Source of the DNA: Candidatus Liptonbacteria bacterium
Lineage (GTDB): Bacteria > Patescibacteriota > Minisyncoccia > UBA6257 > 2-01-FULL-56-20
NCBI GenBank assembly: GCA_016182105.1
Contig: JACOXZ010000002.1
Coordinates: forward strand, 1 to 34,642
DNA: 34,642 nt
Reading direction: 5' to 3'
In this document: positions 27,047 to 34,642 of the stretch, one piece after another
Numbering within the stretch: the stretch's first letter is position 1
Layout: each line of letters opens with the position of its first letter
The notes under the pieces: model-generated
What the model saw: only the letters and a program-made list of their open reading frames with translations
Database searches by the model: none
What the model was told of the DNA's origin: nothing
Translations under genes and position numbers: made by a program

Positions 27047-27551
27047 AAATTGATTTTCGCCTGAAGATCTTAGTGAAAAACCCGGGCTTTTTCTCTTTGG
27101 AAACTCTAGTTTCTCTATGCTCTTTTATAGGCTGCTCTTTTTTGGCTTTACCTTTTTCCTCTGGCGGAAGTTTTATCTTTTTCTCGTAGATGATCTTGAA
27201 GCGGGACTTCAGCTCTGGTTTTTCGCTAAGCACAATTGTCACGTGACTACTTTTCTTCTGAAGAGGCGTAGCCATCCCTCTTGCCCGCGGAAGAGAACGC
27301 TTCAAGATCGGTCCCTGATTAACGAGCAAGCTTTCGATATAAAGCTTTTCTATGTCAAGCCGCTCGTTATTCTTGGCATTAGCCACTGCCGAACGCAAAA
27401 GCTTCAAAAGCGGCTTGGCCGCTCTTCGCCTTTGGAAAAGAAGCTGGGCTTCAGCTTCGTTAACCGGCAGTCCTCTAATCAAATCAGCTACCTGCCTAAC
27501 CTTTCTAGGAGCTATTCGTAAATAATTTAGCTTAGCTCTAGTGATCGTCAT
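27045..27551 (-). CDS. rplV: 50S ribosomal protein L22 with C-terminal extension
   Basis: AKLNYLRIAPRKVRQVADLIRGLPVNEAEAQLLFQRRRAAKPLLKLLRSAVANAKNN; RARGMATPLQKKSSHVTIVLSEK. Confidence 0.95.
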   Translation of the reverse strand: MTITRAKLNYLRIAPRKVRQVADLIRGLPVNEAEAQLLFQRRRAAKPLLKLLRSAVANAKNNERLDIEKLYIESLLVNQGPILKRSLPRARGMATPLQKKSSHVTIVLSEKPELKSRFKIIYEKKIKLPPEEKGKAKKEQPIKEHRETRVSKEKKPGFFTKIFRRKSI

Positions 27552-27554
27552 TTT

Positions 27555-27893
27555 TTAAGATTTTGGCTTAGCTGCCTTCGAGGTCGAAGTTTGGGTAGCG
27601 GCGGCTTCCGCTGGTTTACCTTCGATTTCACGCTGCATCTTGCCTCCGTGCTTTGTGAACTTTCGGGTCGGTGAAAACTCGCCTAAACGGTGGCCAATCA
27701 TTTCTTCGTTAATCTTCACTTCAACAAAATTTTTGCCGTTGTGGACCGCAAAAGTAAAACCAACCATCTCTGGAGAGATCTCCGAGTCTCGCGACCATGT
27801 TTTAATGGAAGAACCCTCTCCGGAGGCAACTTTGGAAATTTTCTTTAAAAGTTTTGGGTCGACATATGGACCTTTCTTGGATGAACGGCTCAT
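27555..27893 (-). CDS. rpsS: 30S ribosomal protein S19
   Basis: [55 protein letters not shown]. Confidence 0.97.
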   Translation of the reverse strand: MSRSSKKGPYVDPKLLKKISKVASGEGSSIKTWSRDSEISPEMVGFTFAVHNGKNFVEVKINEEMIGHRLGEFSPTRKFTKHGGKMQREIEGKPAEAAATQTSTSKAAKPKS

Positions 27894-27894
27894 A

Positions 27895-28719
27895 TTACTT
27901 TGTTCTGCGTTTAATAATCAGCACATTCGACCACTTTTTACGATTGCGTGTTTTTCTGCCGCCGGTAACCTTGCCCCATTTGGTTTTTGGCTTTCTCGTT
28001 CCCCTTTGAGTCTTGCCTTCGCCGCCTCCATAAGGATGGTCAACCGGGTTCATCGCTCGGCCGCGCACTGTAGGCCGGATACCGAGCCAGCGAGACCGAC
28101 CAGCTTTGCCGATCGTAATCAGATTATGCTCGGGGTTCGAAACCTGACCCAAAGACGCATAACCCCGTGAAGGCGCCCTCCTCACCTCCCCTGAAGAAAG
28201 CTTAAGGTCGGTGTAACCGCCCCCATGAGCCAAAACTTCTGCATAAGAGCCGGCTCCTCGCGCGAGTTGCCCGCCTCGGCCGGGTTTGAGCTCAATATTG
28301 TAAATCTGGAAACCAACTGGGATATTCTTAAGCTCTAAGCGGTTCCCGACTTTAAGGGGGGCATTTGGAGCAGCGACTATTTCACTCCCCACTCGAAGAC
28401 CATGGGGCGCGAGTATGTACCGCCTCTCGTCGTCCTCATATTTTATCTTCGCAATCCAGGCGGTTCGGTAGGGATCGTATTCCAAGGTTTCGACTACTGC
28501 TTTTTCATTCAAGCGGTTTTGTTTAAAGTCAATTATCCGATAGAGCCGCTTCACGCCGCCGCCTTGATGACGCACGGTTATCCGTCCGGCTGAATTCCGA
28601 CCGGCGTGACTTTTGAGACGCCTCAAGAGCGACTTCTCTGGCCGCGTTCGGCTTAAGGCCTTAAAACTAGAGGAAGACATCTCTCGGCGTGATGGCGTTG
28701 TGGGTGAGTATGTTCTCAT
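27895..28719 (-). CDS. rplB: 50S ribosomal protein L2
   Basis: [16 protein letters not shown]...[52 protein letters not shown]. Confidence 0.97.
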   Translation of the reverse strand: MRTYSPTTPSRREMSSSSFKALSRTRPEKSLLRRLKSHAGRNSAGRITVRHQGGGVKRLYRIIDFKQNRLNEKAVVETLEYDPYRTAWIAKIKYEDDERRYILAPHGLRVGSEIVAAPNAPLKVGNRLELKNIPVGFQIYNIELKPGRGGQLARGAGSYAEVLAHGGGYTDLKLSSGEVRRAPSRGYASLGQVSNPEHNLITIGKAGRSRWLGIRPTVRGRAMNPVDHPYGGGEGKTQRGTRKPKTKWGKVTGGRKTRNRKKWSNVLIIKRRTK

Positions 28720-28811
28720 AGATGCCAATATGCTAATTTAATGCCAATATTGCGAATATTCGAATAGTATAAAGAGATAATTTCAGTATTTGTAATTTGC
28801 ATCATGTTGGT

Positions 28812-29090
28812 TCATCTTCCGAGGTCGATTTTCTGACCAGGGCGAAGGGTAACAATGGCTTTTTTGTAGCCCGACTTCTCGCTATAGACGTTCCTAAAGC
28901 GCTTTTCCTTGCCTCGGCGATTAATCACATTAACGTTTACCGCATCGACTCGGTAAATTTCCTTCACGGCTTTTTTAACCTCATTCTTGGTCGCTGAAGG
29001 TTTTACTATAAAAACATATTTACCCGACTTGTTCAAATCAGTGACTTTCTCGGTTACCCAAGGTTTTTTAATCAAAAAAATATCACTCAT
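28812..29090 (-). CDS. rplW: 50S ribosomal protein L23
   Basis: MSDIFLIKKPWVTEKVTDLNKSGKYVFIVKPSATKNEVKKAVKEIYRVDAVNVNVINRRGKEKR. Confidence 0.95.
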   Translation of the reverse strand: MSDIFLIKKPWVTEKVTDLNKSGKYVFIVKPSATKNEVKKAVKEIYRVDAVNVNVINRRGKEKRFRNVYSEKSGYKKAIVTLRPGQKIDLGR

Positions 29091-29206
29091 CCCGTTAGAA
29101 GCAGATCGCGATCTGGGCAAGTCTGCAGTTTAATTTTATTCATTGTAATGACTATACATTTATTGATATTTGGAGTTTTTGCAAAGCGATCGCGGCTTCT
29201 AACGGG
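29091..29206 (-). repeat. Inverted repeat filling the rplD|rplW gap
   Basis: CCCGTTAGAAGC (29091-29102) / GCTTCTAACGGG (29195-29206); the L4 stop codon lies within one arm and the other arm abuts the L23 ATG. Confidence 0.88.
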
Positions 29207-29858
29207 ACTCATCTTTTTGTTTGGTTGGGACGCCTATTAAGGAAATGGCACCTTTATCAATAAAAATATTTTTATGGTTTAAAAGATCTTGGATATTTAA
29301 ACTCTCTGGGCTTACTGCTTTAGCCTTCACTAAATTTCTGGCAGCTCGGAATAAATTTTTACTGTGAGCCTGGCCAACAAGAAGTAGATCCATTTTTTTG
29401 GAGTTTTTTTTGAGATTAAGAATTGGCTTTAAAACTCCGGCTAAAATTTTAGTCTTTGGTTCTTTAACTTCTAAATTATCGAAAACTTTAATTTCTTTGT
29501 CGTTCCACTTTTTAGAGAGGACGCTCGCGGTCGCTAAACGCTTCATTTTTTTATTAATTTTTTGAGAATAATCTCGTTCTTTAGAGGGTCCGTGAGCTTT
29601 TCCGCCGCCTCTCCATAAAGGCGATCGGATTGAACCATGCCTCGCCCGACCCGTGCCTTTCTGACGCCATGGTTTTCGGCCGCCGCCACGGACTTCGCCT
29701 CGGCCTTTGGCGTGAGCCCAGGGCCGACGTTCATTCGCTCTTAAAGCTAAGAGAACTTGGCGCACTAAGTCCGGGTTCCACTTTGCGCCAAAAATTTTAT
29801 CCGGAAGTTCTGTTTCTCCCACCACTTTATTTTCTAAATTGTAGACATCAGTCTTCAT
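29199..29858 (-). CDS. rplD: 50S ribosomal protein L4
   Basis: GRGEVRGGGRKPWRQKGTGRARHGSIRSPLWRGGGKAHGP. Start MKTDVYNLE. Confidence 0.95.
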   Translation of the reverse strand: MKTDVYNLENKVVGETELPDKIFGAKWNPDLVRQVLLALRANERRPWAHAKGRGEVRGGGRKPWRQKGTGRARHGSIRSPLWRGGGKAHGPSKERDYSQKINKKMKRLATASVLSKKWNDKEIKVFDNLEVKEPKTKILAGVLKPILNLKKNSKKMDLLLVGQAHSKNLFRAARNLVKAKAVSPESLNIQDLLNHKNIFIDKGAISLIGVPTKQKDESR

Positions 29859-30312
29859 GTTTAGATGTTTTAGATTTCGCGCTTTGGATTTGAACCAACC
29901 CACCTCTAGCTCCTGGAACCGCGCCCCTCACCATCAAAATATTTTTTTCCTTATCCACTTTCACAATCTCCAAGTTCTTCACTGTTACCCTGACGCTACC
30001 CATATGGCCGGCCATCTTTCGGCCCGGAAAAACTCTTTGCGGCGCAGTCGAGCCGATCGAGCCCGGTGCCCTAAACCTGTTTTTTTGACCGTGAGTTTTG
30101 GGACCGCCGTGAAAACCGTGCCTCTTAACCGTGCCCTGAAAACCTTTGCCTTTGGAAATTCCGCTAACCTTGACAAGCTCGCCTTCCTTAAAAACCGAGA
30201 CGTCGTGATTACCCTGAGTCGCTGGCTCGGCAATAAGGACGGTTACTGGAATAACCTCTTTGTCTTTCCAGATCTGGCTCATCTTGAGTTTTTTAACTAA
30301 TACCGTAGTCAT
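29848..30312 (-). CDS. rplC: 50S ribosomal protein L3 (short form)
   Basis: GKGFQGTVKRHGFHGGPKTHGQKNRFRAPGSIGSTAPQRVFPGRKMAGHMGSVRVTVKNLEIVKVD. Confidence 0.94.
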   Translation of the reverse strand: MTTVLVKKLKMSQIWKDKEVIPVTVLIAEPATQGNHDVSVFKEGELVKVSGISKGKGFQGTVKRHGFHGGPKTHGQKNRFRAPGSIGSTAPQRVFPGRKMAGHMGSVRVTVKNLEIVKVDKEKNILMVRGAVPGARGGLVQIQSAKSKTSKHED

Positions 30313-30325
30313 GGTTTTTTAAGAT

Positions 30326-30358
30326 TAACAAAAACTACCGAGGATTAGCCTCGGCAGT
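30326..30358 (-). terminator. Intrinsic terminator/attenuator between rpsJ and rplC
   Basis: Minus strand ACTGCCGAGG CTAAT CCTCGGTAGT TTTTGTT. Confidence 0.75.
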
Positions 30359-30427
30359 TTTTTTAAGCTAAAACCTCGGTTTATATTTTATAGGGCTTCT
30401 AGGTAATTGTCCATACTGAGGTTCCTT

Positions 30428-30760
30428 TTATCCCATCTTAATCTCGATATCGACTCCAGCCGGCAGATTCAAATTAGAGAGGGATTCGATGATTTTTTGA
30501 GTTGGATTTAAGATGTCGATTAAACGCTTGTGAACTCTAAGCTCAAACTGTTCCCGGGAATCTTTATGGACGAAGGTCGAACGATTGACGGTGTATTTTT
30601 TGATTTCTGTAGGCAAAGGAATTGGGCCCACAACTTTCGCGTCATTCCGCTCAGCTGTCTCAATAATCTGGCGAACGGAATTATCAACCAGGCGGTGATC
30701 ATAAGACTTCACCCGTAAGCGAAGCTTTTGGGGCAGTTCAAGTTCCTTCTTTTTAGGCAT
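30428..30760 (-). CDS. rpsJ: 30S ribosomal protein S10
   Basis: [71 protein letters not shown]. Confidence 0.97.
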   Translation of the reverse strand: MPKKKELELPQKLRLRVKSYDHRLVDNSVRQIIETAERNDAKVVGPIPLPTEIKKYTVNRSTFVHKDSREQFELRVHKRLIDILNPTQKIIESLSNLNLPAGVDIEIKMG

Positions 30761-30839
30761 GAAAAATAATACTAATCTGCGAATCTAGCACGAATGATAC
30801 GAATATTCGCGGCATTCGCATGACATTCGTAGATTGGCA

Positions 30840-32039
30840 TTACTTATTGATCTTTGTCACCACGCCTGCGCCAACGGTCTTTCCGCCTTCGCGGATAGCG
30901 AATCGCTGCTTTTCCTCAAGCGCAACTGGCGAGATTAATTTGACGCTAAGTTTAATTGTGTCGCCAGGCATTACCATCTCCATTCCCTCGGGCAGGGTGA
31001 CCTCTCCGGTCACGTCAGTAGTCCGGATATAAAACTGCGGTTTATAGCCCTTGAAGAACGGGGTGTGACGACCGCCTTCTTCTTTGGATAAAATGTAAAC
31101 TTCTGAATCAAAATCGGTGTGAGGCGTAACGCTCCCGCCTTTTACTACCACTTGGCCTCGCTCCACGTCCTCTTTCTTAAGTCCTCGAAGAAGGAGGCCG
31201 ACGTTGTCTCCGGCTAAACCCTCATCAAGAGTTTTTTGGAACATCTCAATGCCGGTTACCACAGTCTTTTGAGTAGGCCTGAGGCCCACGATTTCTACTT
31301 CTTCATTTACTTTTATTTTTCCTCTTTCGGCTCGGCCGGTCACGACCGTCCCTCTGCCGCCGATCGAAAAAACGTCTTCAACCGGCATCAAAAATGGCTT
31401 ATCAAGATCGCGGACAGGGGTGGGAACAAAATCATCTAGAGCCTTCACGAGTTCCAAGATCGGCTTTGCGTCAGGATCATCAGCAGATTTTACATTCATA
31501 GCCTTCAGAGCCGAACCTCGAATTATCGGCGTTTGATCTCCTGGAAATTCGTATTTTTTGAGAAGCTCTCTAACTTCAGATTCCACGAGATCAACTAATT
31601 CCGGATCGCTTACCTGATCAACTTTGCTTAAAAAGACTACAACCGCAGGCACGCCCACCTGCCGCGCAAGCAAGATGTGTTCTCTAGTCTGTGGCATCGG
31701 CCCGTCGGTTGCGGCGACAACGAGAATCGCGCCGTCCATCTGGGCCGCGCCAGTAATCATATTTTTAATATAGTCGGCATGCCCTGGCGCATCGATGTGC
31801 GCGTAGTGACGCTTTTCGGACTCATACTCCGAGTGGTGAAGAGCAATAGTGATGCCCCGAGCTTTTTCTTCAGGAGCATTGTCGATCTGGTCCACTGATT
31901 CTTCTTTTTTAGCCAAACCCTTTAAAAATAGGATGTGGGTGATAGCCGCGGTCAAGGTCGTTTTCCCGTGGTCGACGTGACCAATAGTTCCCACGTTGAT
32001 ATGGGGTTTGGTTCTTGAAAATTTCTCTTTTTCCGCCAT
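30840..32039 (-). CDS. tuf: Elongation factor Tu
   Basis: [76 protein letters not shown]. Confidence 0.99.
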   Translation of the reverse strand: MAEKEKFSRTKPHINVGTIGHVDHGKTTLTAAITHILFLKGLAKKEESVDQIDNAPEEKARGITIALHHSEYESEKRHYAHIDAPGHADYIKNMITGAAQMDGAILVVAATDGPMPQTREHILLARQVGVPAVVVFLSKVDQVSDPELVDLVESEVRELLKKYEFPGDQTPIIRGSALKAMNVKSADDPDAKPILELVKALDDFVPTPVRDLDKPFLMPVEDVFSIGGRGTVVTGRAERGKIKVNEEVEIVGLRPTQKTVVTGIEMFQKTLDEGLAGDNVGLLLRGLKKEDVERGQVVVKGGSVTPHTDFDSEVYILSKEEGGRHTPFFKGYKPQFYIRTTDVTGEVTLPEGMEMVMPGDTIKLSVKLISPVALEEKQRFAIREGGKTVGAGVVTKINK

Positions 32040-32078
32040 TTTTTCCTAAATTTTTATTCTTTAATACGACAATATCTG

Positions 32079-32106
32079 ATTGTATGTTAAGCTCTTCCCA
32101 TGTCAA
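32079..32106 (-). promoter_or_regulatory. Sigma70-like promoter of tuf/S10 operon
   Basis: Minus strand TTGACA (32106-32101), 16-nt spacer, TACAAT (32084-32079). Confidence 0.75.
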
Positions 32107-32122
32107 GCCCCCTATTTATCCC

Positions 32123-34228
32123 CTACTTTTTCTTCCCCTCAACGATTAAGGTCTCGATGTTTTTTGGGACAAACTCATAACTATTAAACTCCATCGTGAA
32201 AGAGCCGCGGCCTTCGGTCATTGAACGGATGGCTGTGGCATAGCCGAACATTTCTGAAAGCGGCACCTTAGCGTCAATGACCTTAATGTTAGGCCGGTCG
32301 TTTATCTCCTCGATCCCTCCCCGACGGGAATTCAGATCGCCGGTCACTTCTCCTAAGAATTTGACTGGGATTATCACCTGAACCTTCATCACCGGCTCCA
32401 AAACGACCGGCTTTGCTTGTTTGCTCGCCTCCTGAAAAGCAATGGAACCTGCGATTTTGAAAGCCGCCTCTGATGAGTCAACCTCATGGAAAGAACCGTC
32501 ATAGAGGGTAACCTCCACATCAACCACCGGGTAATGGGCAATAATGCCTCTATCGGTCGCTTCCTTCACGCCTTTTTCCACGGCCGGAATGAATTCTTTA
32601 GGGATCACGCCGCCCTTCACAGCGTCCACAAACACAAAACCCTTGCCGCGCGGAAGTGGCGCGACTTTGAGCCAAACATGGCCATACTGACCGCGGCCGC
32701 CTGATTGCCTGATGTATTTTCCTTCAGAGGCGGCTTCACTCATGATGGTTTCTTTATAAGCCACTTGAGGTCTCCCGACATTGGCCATAACGCCGAATTC
32801 CCTCTTCATTCGGTCCACGATAATTTCAAGATGAAGCTCGCCCATTCCAGAAATAATTGTCTCGCCGGTCTCCATGTCGCCTGAGACCCGGAACGTCGGG
32901 TCTTCCTCAGATAAACGATGAAGAGCCACGCTCATCTTTTCCTGGTCAGCTTTGGTTTTGGGTTCGATCCGAACGCCAATCACTGGCTCCGGAAAAATGA
33001 TTTTCTCAAGAATAATTGGCGCTTCGGTCGAGCAAAGGGTGTCGCCGGTAGTCGTGTTTTTTAGGCCAACAATCGCCGCAATCTCGCCCGCGTAAACTTC
33101 TTCCACTTCTTCTCTTTGGTTGGCATGGAGACGTACAATCCGACCGATCCTCTCTTGCTCGCCCTTCACAGCATTCAAAATATAGGAGCCACGGCTCAAA
33201 ATCCCGGAATAATTTCTAAAGTAAGTCAAAGTCCCAACGTAGGGGTCAGTGGCGATTTTAAAAGCCAGCGCCGAAAAGGGCTCGTCATCGCTCGGACGCC
33301 TTGAAATTTCCGCGTGGGTTTCAGGATCAACACCTTTTACCGGCGGAATGTCCAGAGGCGACGGCAGATATTCCACGATAGCGTCGAGCATTAGCTGCAC
33401 CCCCTTATTTTTCAAAGCCGAGCCGCAGAAGACAGGCACTAATTTATTTGCTATCACGGCTTTTCTTAAAGTCCGGCGCAGGTCGTCGATTTTAACCTCC
33501 TTCCCTTCGAGATAGCGATGCATGAGCTCGTCGTCGTTATCAACAATTTTCTCAATCAAATGGTGACGACGCGTTTTAACTTCTGATGTAAGATTTTCCG
33601 GAATGGGAATCTCTATGACTCTTTCGCCATGCTCGCCCTCAAACTCAAAGGCTTTTTCCTGGATTAAATCGACAAGACCGCCGAAGGTCTCTTCGATCCC
33701 AATTGGAATTTGAAGAGGGATGGCGTTAGGAGTGAGCTTTTCTTCAATCGAAGATAAGCTCTTCTCAAAACTCGCGCCTAAGCGGTCAAGCTTGTTTATA
33801 AAACAAATTCTCGGCACCCGATATTCATCAGCGTATCGCCAGTTGGTTTCGGATTGAGGCTCAACTCCGGCAACGCCATCGAAAACCACGACTGCGCCGT
33901 CCAAGACACGCAAAGACCTCTTTACCTCAACAGTGAAATCAATATGGCCGGGGGTATCTATCAAATTTATCCGGTGCTCAAAATTCTTATCTCCTATTCT
34001 ATAAGTCGGGGTCCAAAAAGCAGTGGTCGCGGCCGCGGTAATCGTAATCCCTCTTTCACGCTCCTGTTCCATCCAGTCCATCACTGTCGTCCCCTCGTGA
34101 ACTTCGCCTATCTTATGGGAAATACCGGTATAAAAAAGAACCCGCTCCGTAACTGTGGTCTTCCCGGCATCGATATGGGCGATAATGCCAATATCTCTTA
34201 CCTTTTCTATAGGATAAAGTCTGGGCAT
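32123..34228 (-). CDS. fusA: Elongation factor G
   Basis: [57 protein letters not shown]. Confidence 0.99.
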   Translation of the reverse strand: MPRLYPIEKVRDIGIIAHIDAGKTTVTERVLFYTGISHKIGEVHEGTTVMDWMEQERERGITITAAATTAFWTPTYRIGDKNFEHRINLIDTPGHIDFTVEVKRSLRVLDGAVVVFDGVAGVEPQSETNWRYADEYRVPRICFINKLDRLGASFEKSLSSIEEKLTPNAIPLQIPIGIEETFGGLVDLIQEKAFEFEGEHGERVIEIPIPENLTSEVKTRRHHLIEKIVDNDDELMHRYLEGKEVKIDDLRRTLRKAVIANKLVPVFCGSALKNKGVQLMLDAIVEYLPSPLDIPPVKGVDPETHAEISRRPSDDEPFSALAFKIATDPYVGTLTYFRNYSGILSRGSYILNAVKGEQERIGRIVRLHANQREEVEEVYAGEIAAIVGLKNTTTGDTLCSTEAPIILEKIIFPEPVIGVRIEPKTKADQEKMSVALHRLSEEDPTFRVSGDMETGETIISGMGELHLEIIVDRMKREFGVMANVGRPQVAYKETIMSEAASEGKYIRQSGGRGQYGHVWLKVAPLPRGKGFVFVDAVKGGVIPKEFIPAVEKGVKEATDRGIIAHYPVVDVEVTLYDGSFHEVDSSEAAFKIAGSIAFQEASKQAKPVVLEPVMKVQVIIPVKFLGEVTGDLNSRRGGIEEINDRPNIKVIDAKVPLSEMFGYATAIRSMTEGRGSFTMEFNSYEFVPKNIETLIVEGKKK

Positions 34229-34243
34229 CTTTCAAGTCCTGAA

Positions 34244-34642
34244 TTATCTGGCGAAGTGGGCGAAGGCGCGGTTAGCCTCTGCCATACGATGTGTGTCCTG
34301 TTTTTTCTTGATTGCGGCTCCTTCGTTTTTGGAAGCGGCGATTAGTTCCTCTGCGAGTTTCACGGCCATCGGCTTGCCCTTCTTGCTTCTCGCGGCCGCA
34401 ATGATCCATCTCGTGGCCAAAATAAACTGTCTTTCCGGCCTCACTTCTCTCGGGATCTGATAATTCGCGCCCCCGATTCTCTTTGAGGCAACTTCGAGAA
34501 GCGGCGAAGTATTTACGATGGCTTTTTCAAAAATTTTTATGGGATCGTCTTTGGTGGAATTTTTGATCGCCTCCAAGGCGCCGTAAACAACTTTTTCGGC
34601 GACAGATTTCTTGCCGTCTTTCATCACGTAATTCACAAAACG
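34244..34642 (-). CDS. rpsG: 30S ribosomal protein S7 (N-terminus beyond window)
   Basis: RFVNYVMKDGKKSVAEKVVYGALEAI; VASKRIGGANYQIPREVRPERQFILATRWIIAAARSKKGKPMAVKLAEEL. Confidence 0.96.
   Translation of the reverse strand, partial: RFVNYVMKDGKKSVAEKVVYGALEAIKNSTKDDPIKIFEKAIVNTSPLLEVASKRIGGANYQIPREVRPERQFILATRWIIAAARSKKGKPMAVKLAEELIAASKNEGAAIKKKQDTHRMAEANRAFAHFAR

Noticed and set aside
19085-29206. Group I/II introns or inteins as explanation of the intergenic inserts
   Set aside because: Inserts are short, lie between rather than within genes, lack encoded maturase/endonuclease, and no ribosomal protein is interrupted.
1-34642. CRISPR array
   Set aside because: No regularly spaced direct repeats were found; the repeats seen are dispersed inverted repeats at gene junctions.

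Overview
The window carries a Patescibacteria/CPR-like chromosomal segment. Most of it (about 15.6-34.6 kb) is a long minus-strand translation block: S7(partial)-EF-G-EF-Tu-S10-L3-L4-L23-L2-S19-L22-S3-L16-L29-S17-L14-L24-L5-S14-S8-L6-L18-S5-L15-SecY-Adk-Map-GreA-LysS. No L30 is present between S5 and L15, as is typical of CPR. DnaE lies on the plus strand at 12.4-15.6 kb. The left half is more accessory: a partial DNA-3-methyladenine glycosylase I; a large secreted metalloprotease-like protein with a FlgD-Ig/T9SS-type C-terminus, preceded by a lipoprotein; a lipid-salvage-like cassette (AMP-ligase::ACP::PlsC fusion, AcpS, divergent MFS) flanked by 56-nt inverted repeats; L7/L12 and L10 with an L10 leader; tRNA-Val, -Trp, -Thr and -Thr; a PaaX-like regulator bracketed by long perfect palindromes; L33; and an orphan two-gene operon. 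The most unusual signals are: (1) a family of multi-hairpin inverted-repeat elements that fill many of the larger gaps of the ribosomal-protein operon and abut the next start codon, with arms that differ between copies but stay complementary; (2) matched 30- and 36-nt palindromes around the PaaX-like gene; (3) the IR-flanked lipid cassette, with palindromic repeats inserted in frame in its synthetase gene; (4) an attenuator-like leader between S10 and L3. All calls were made by reading the sequence; no searches or folding programs were run.
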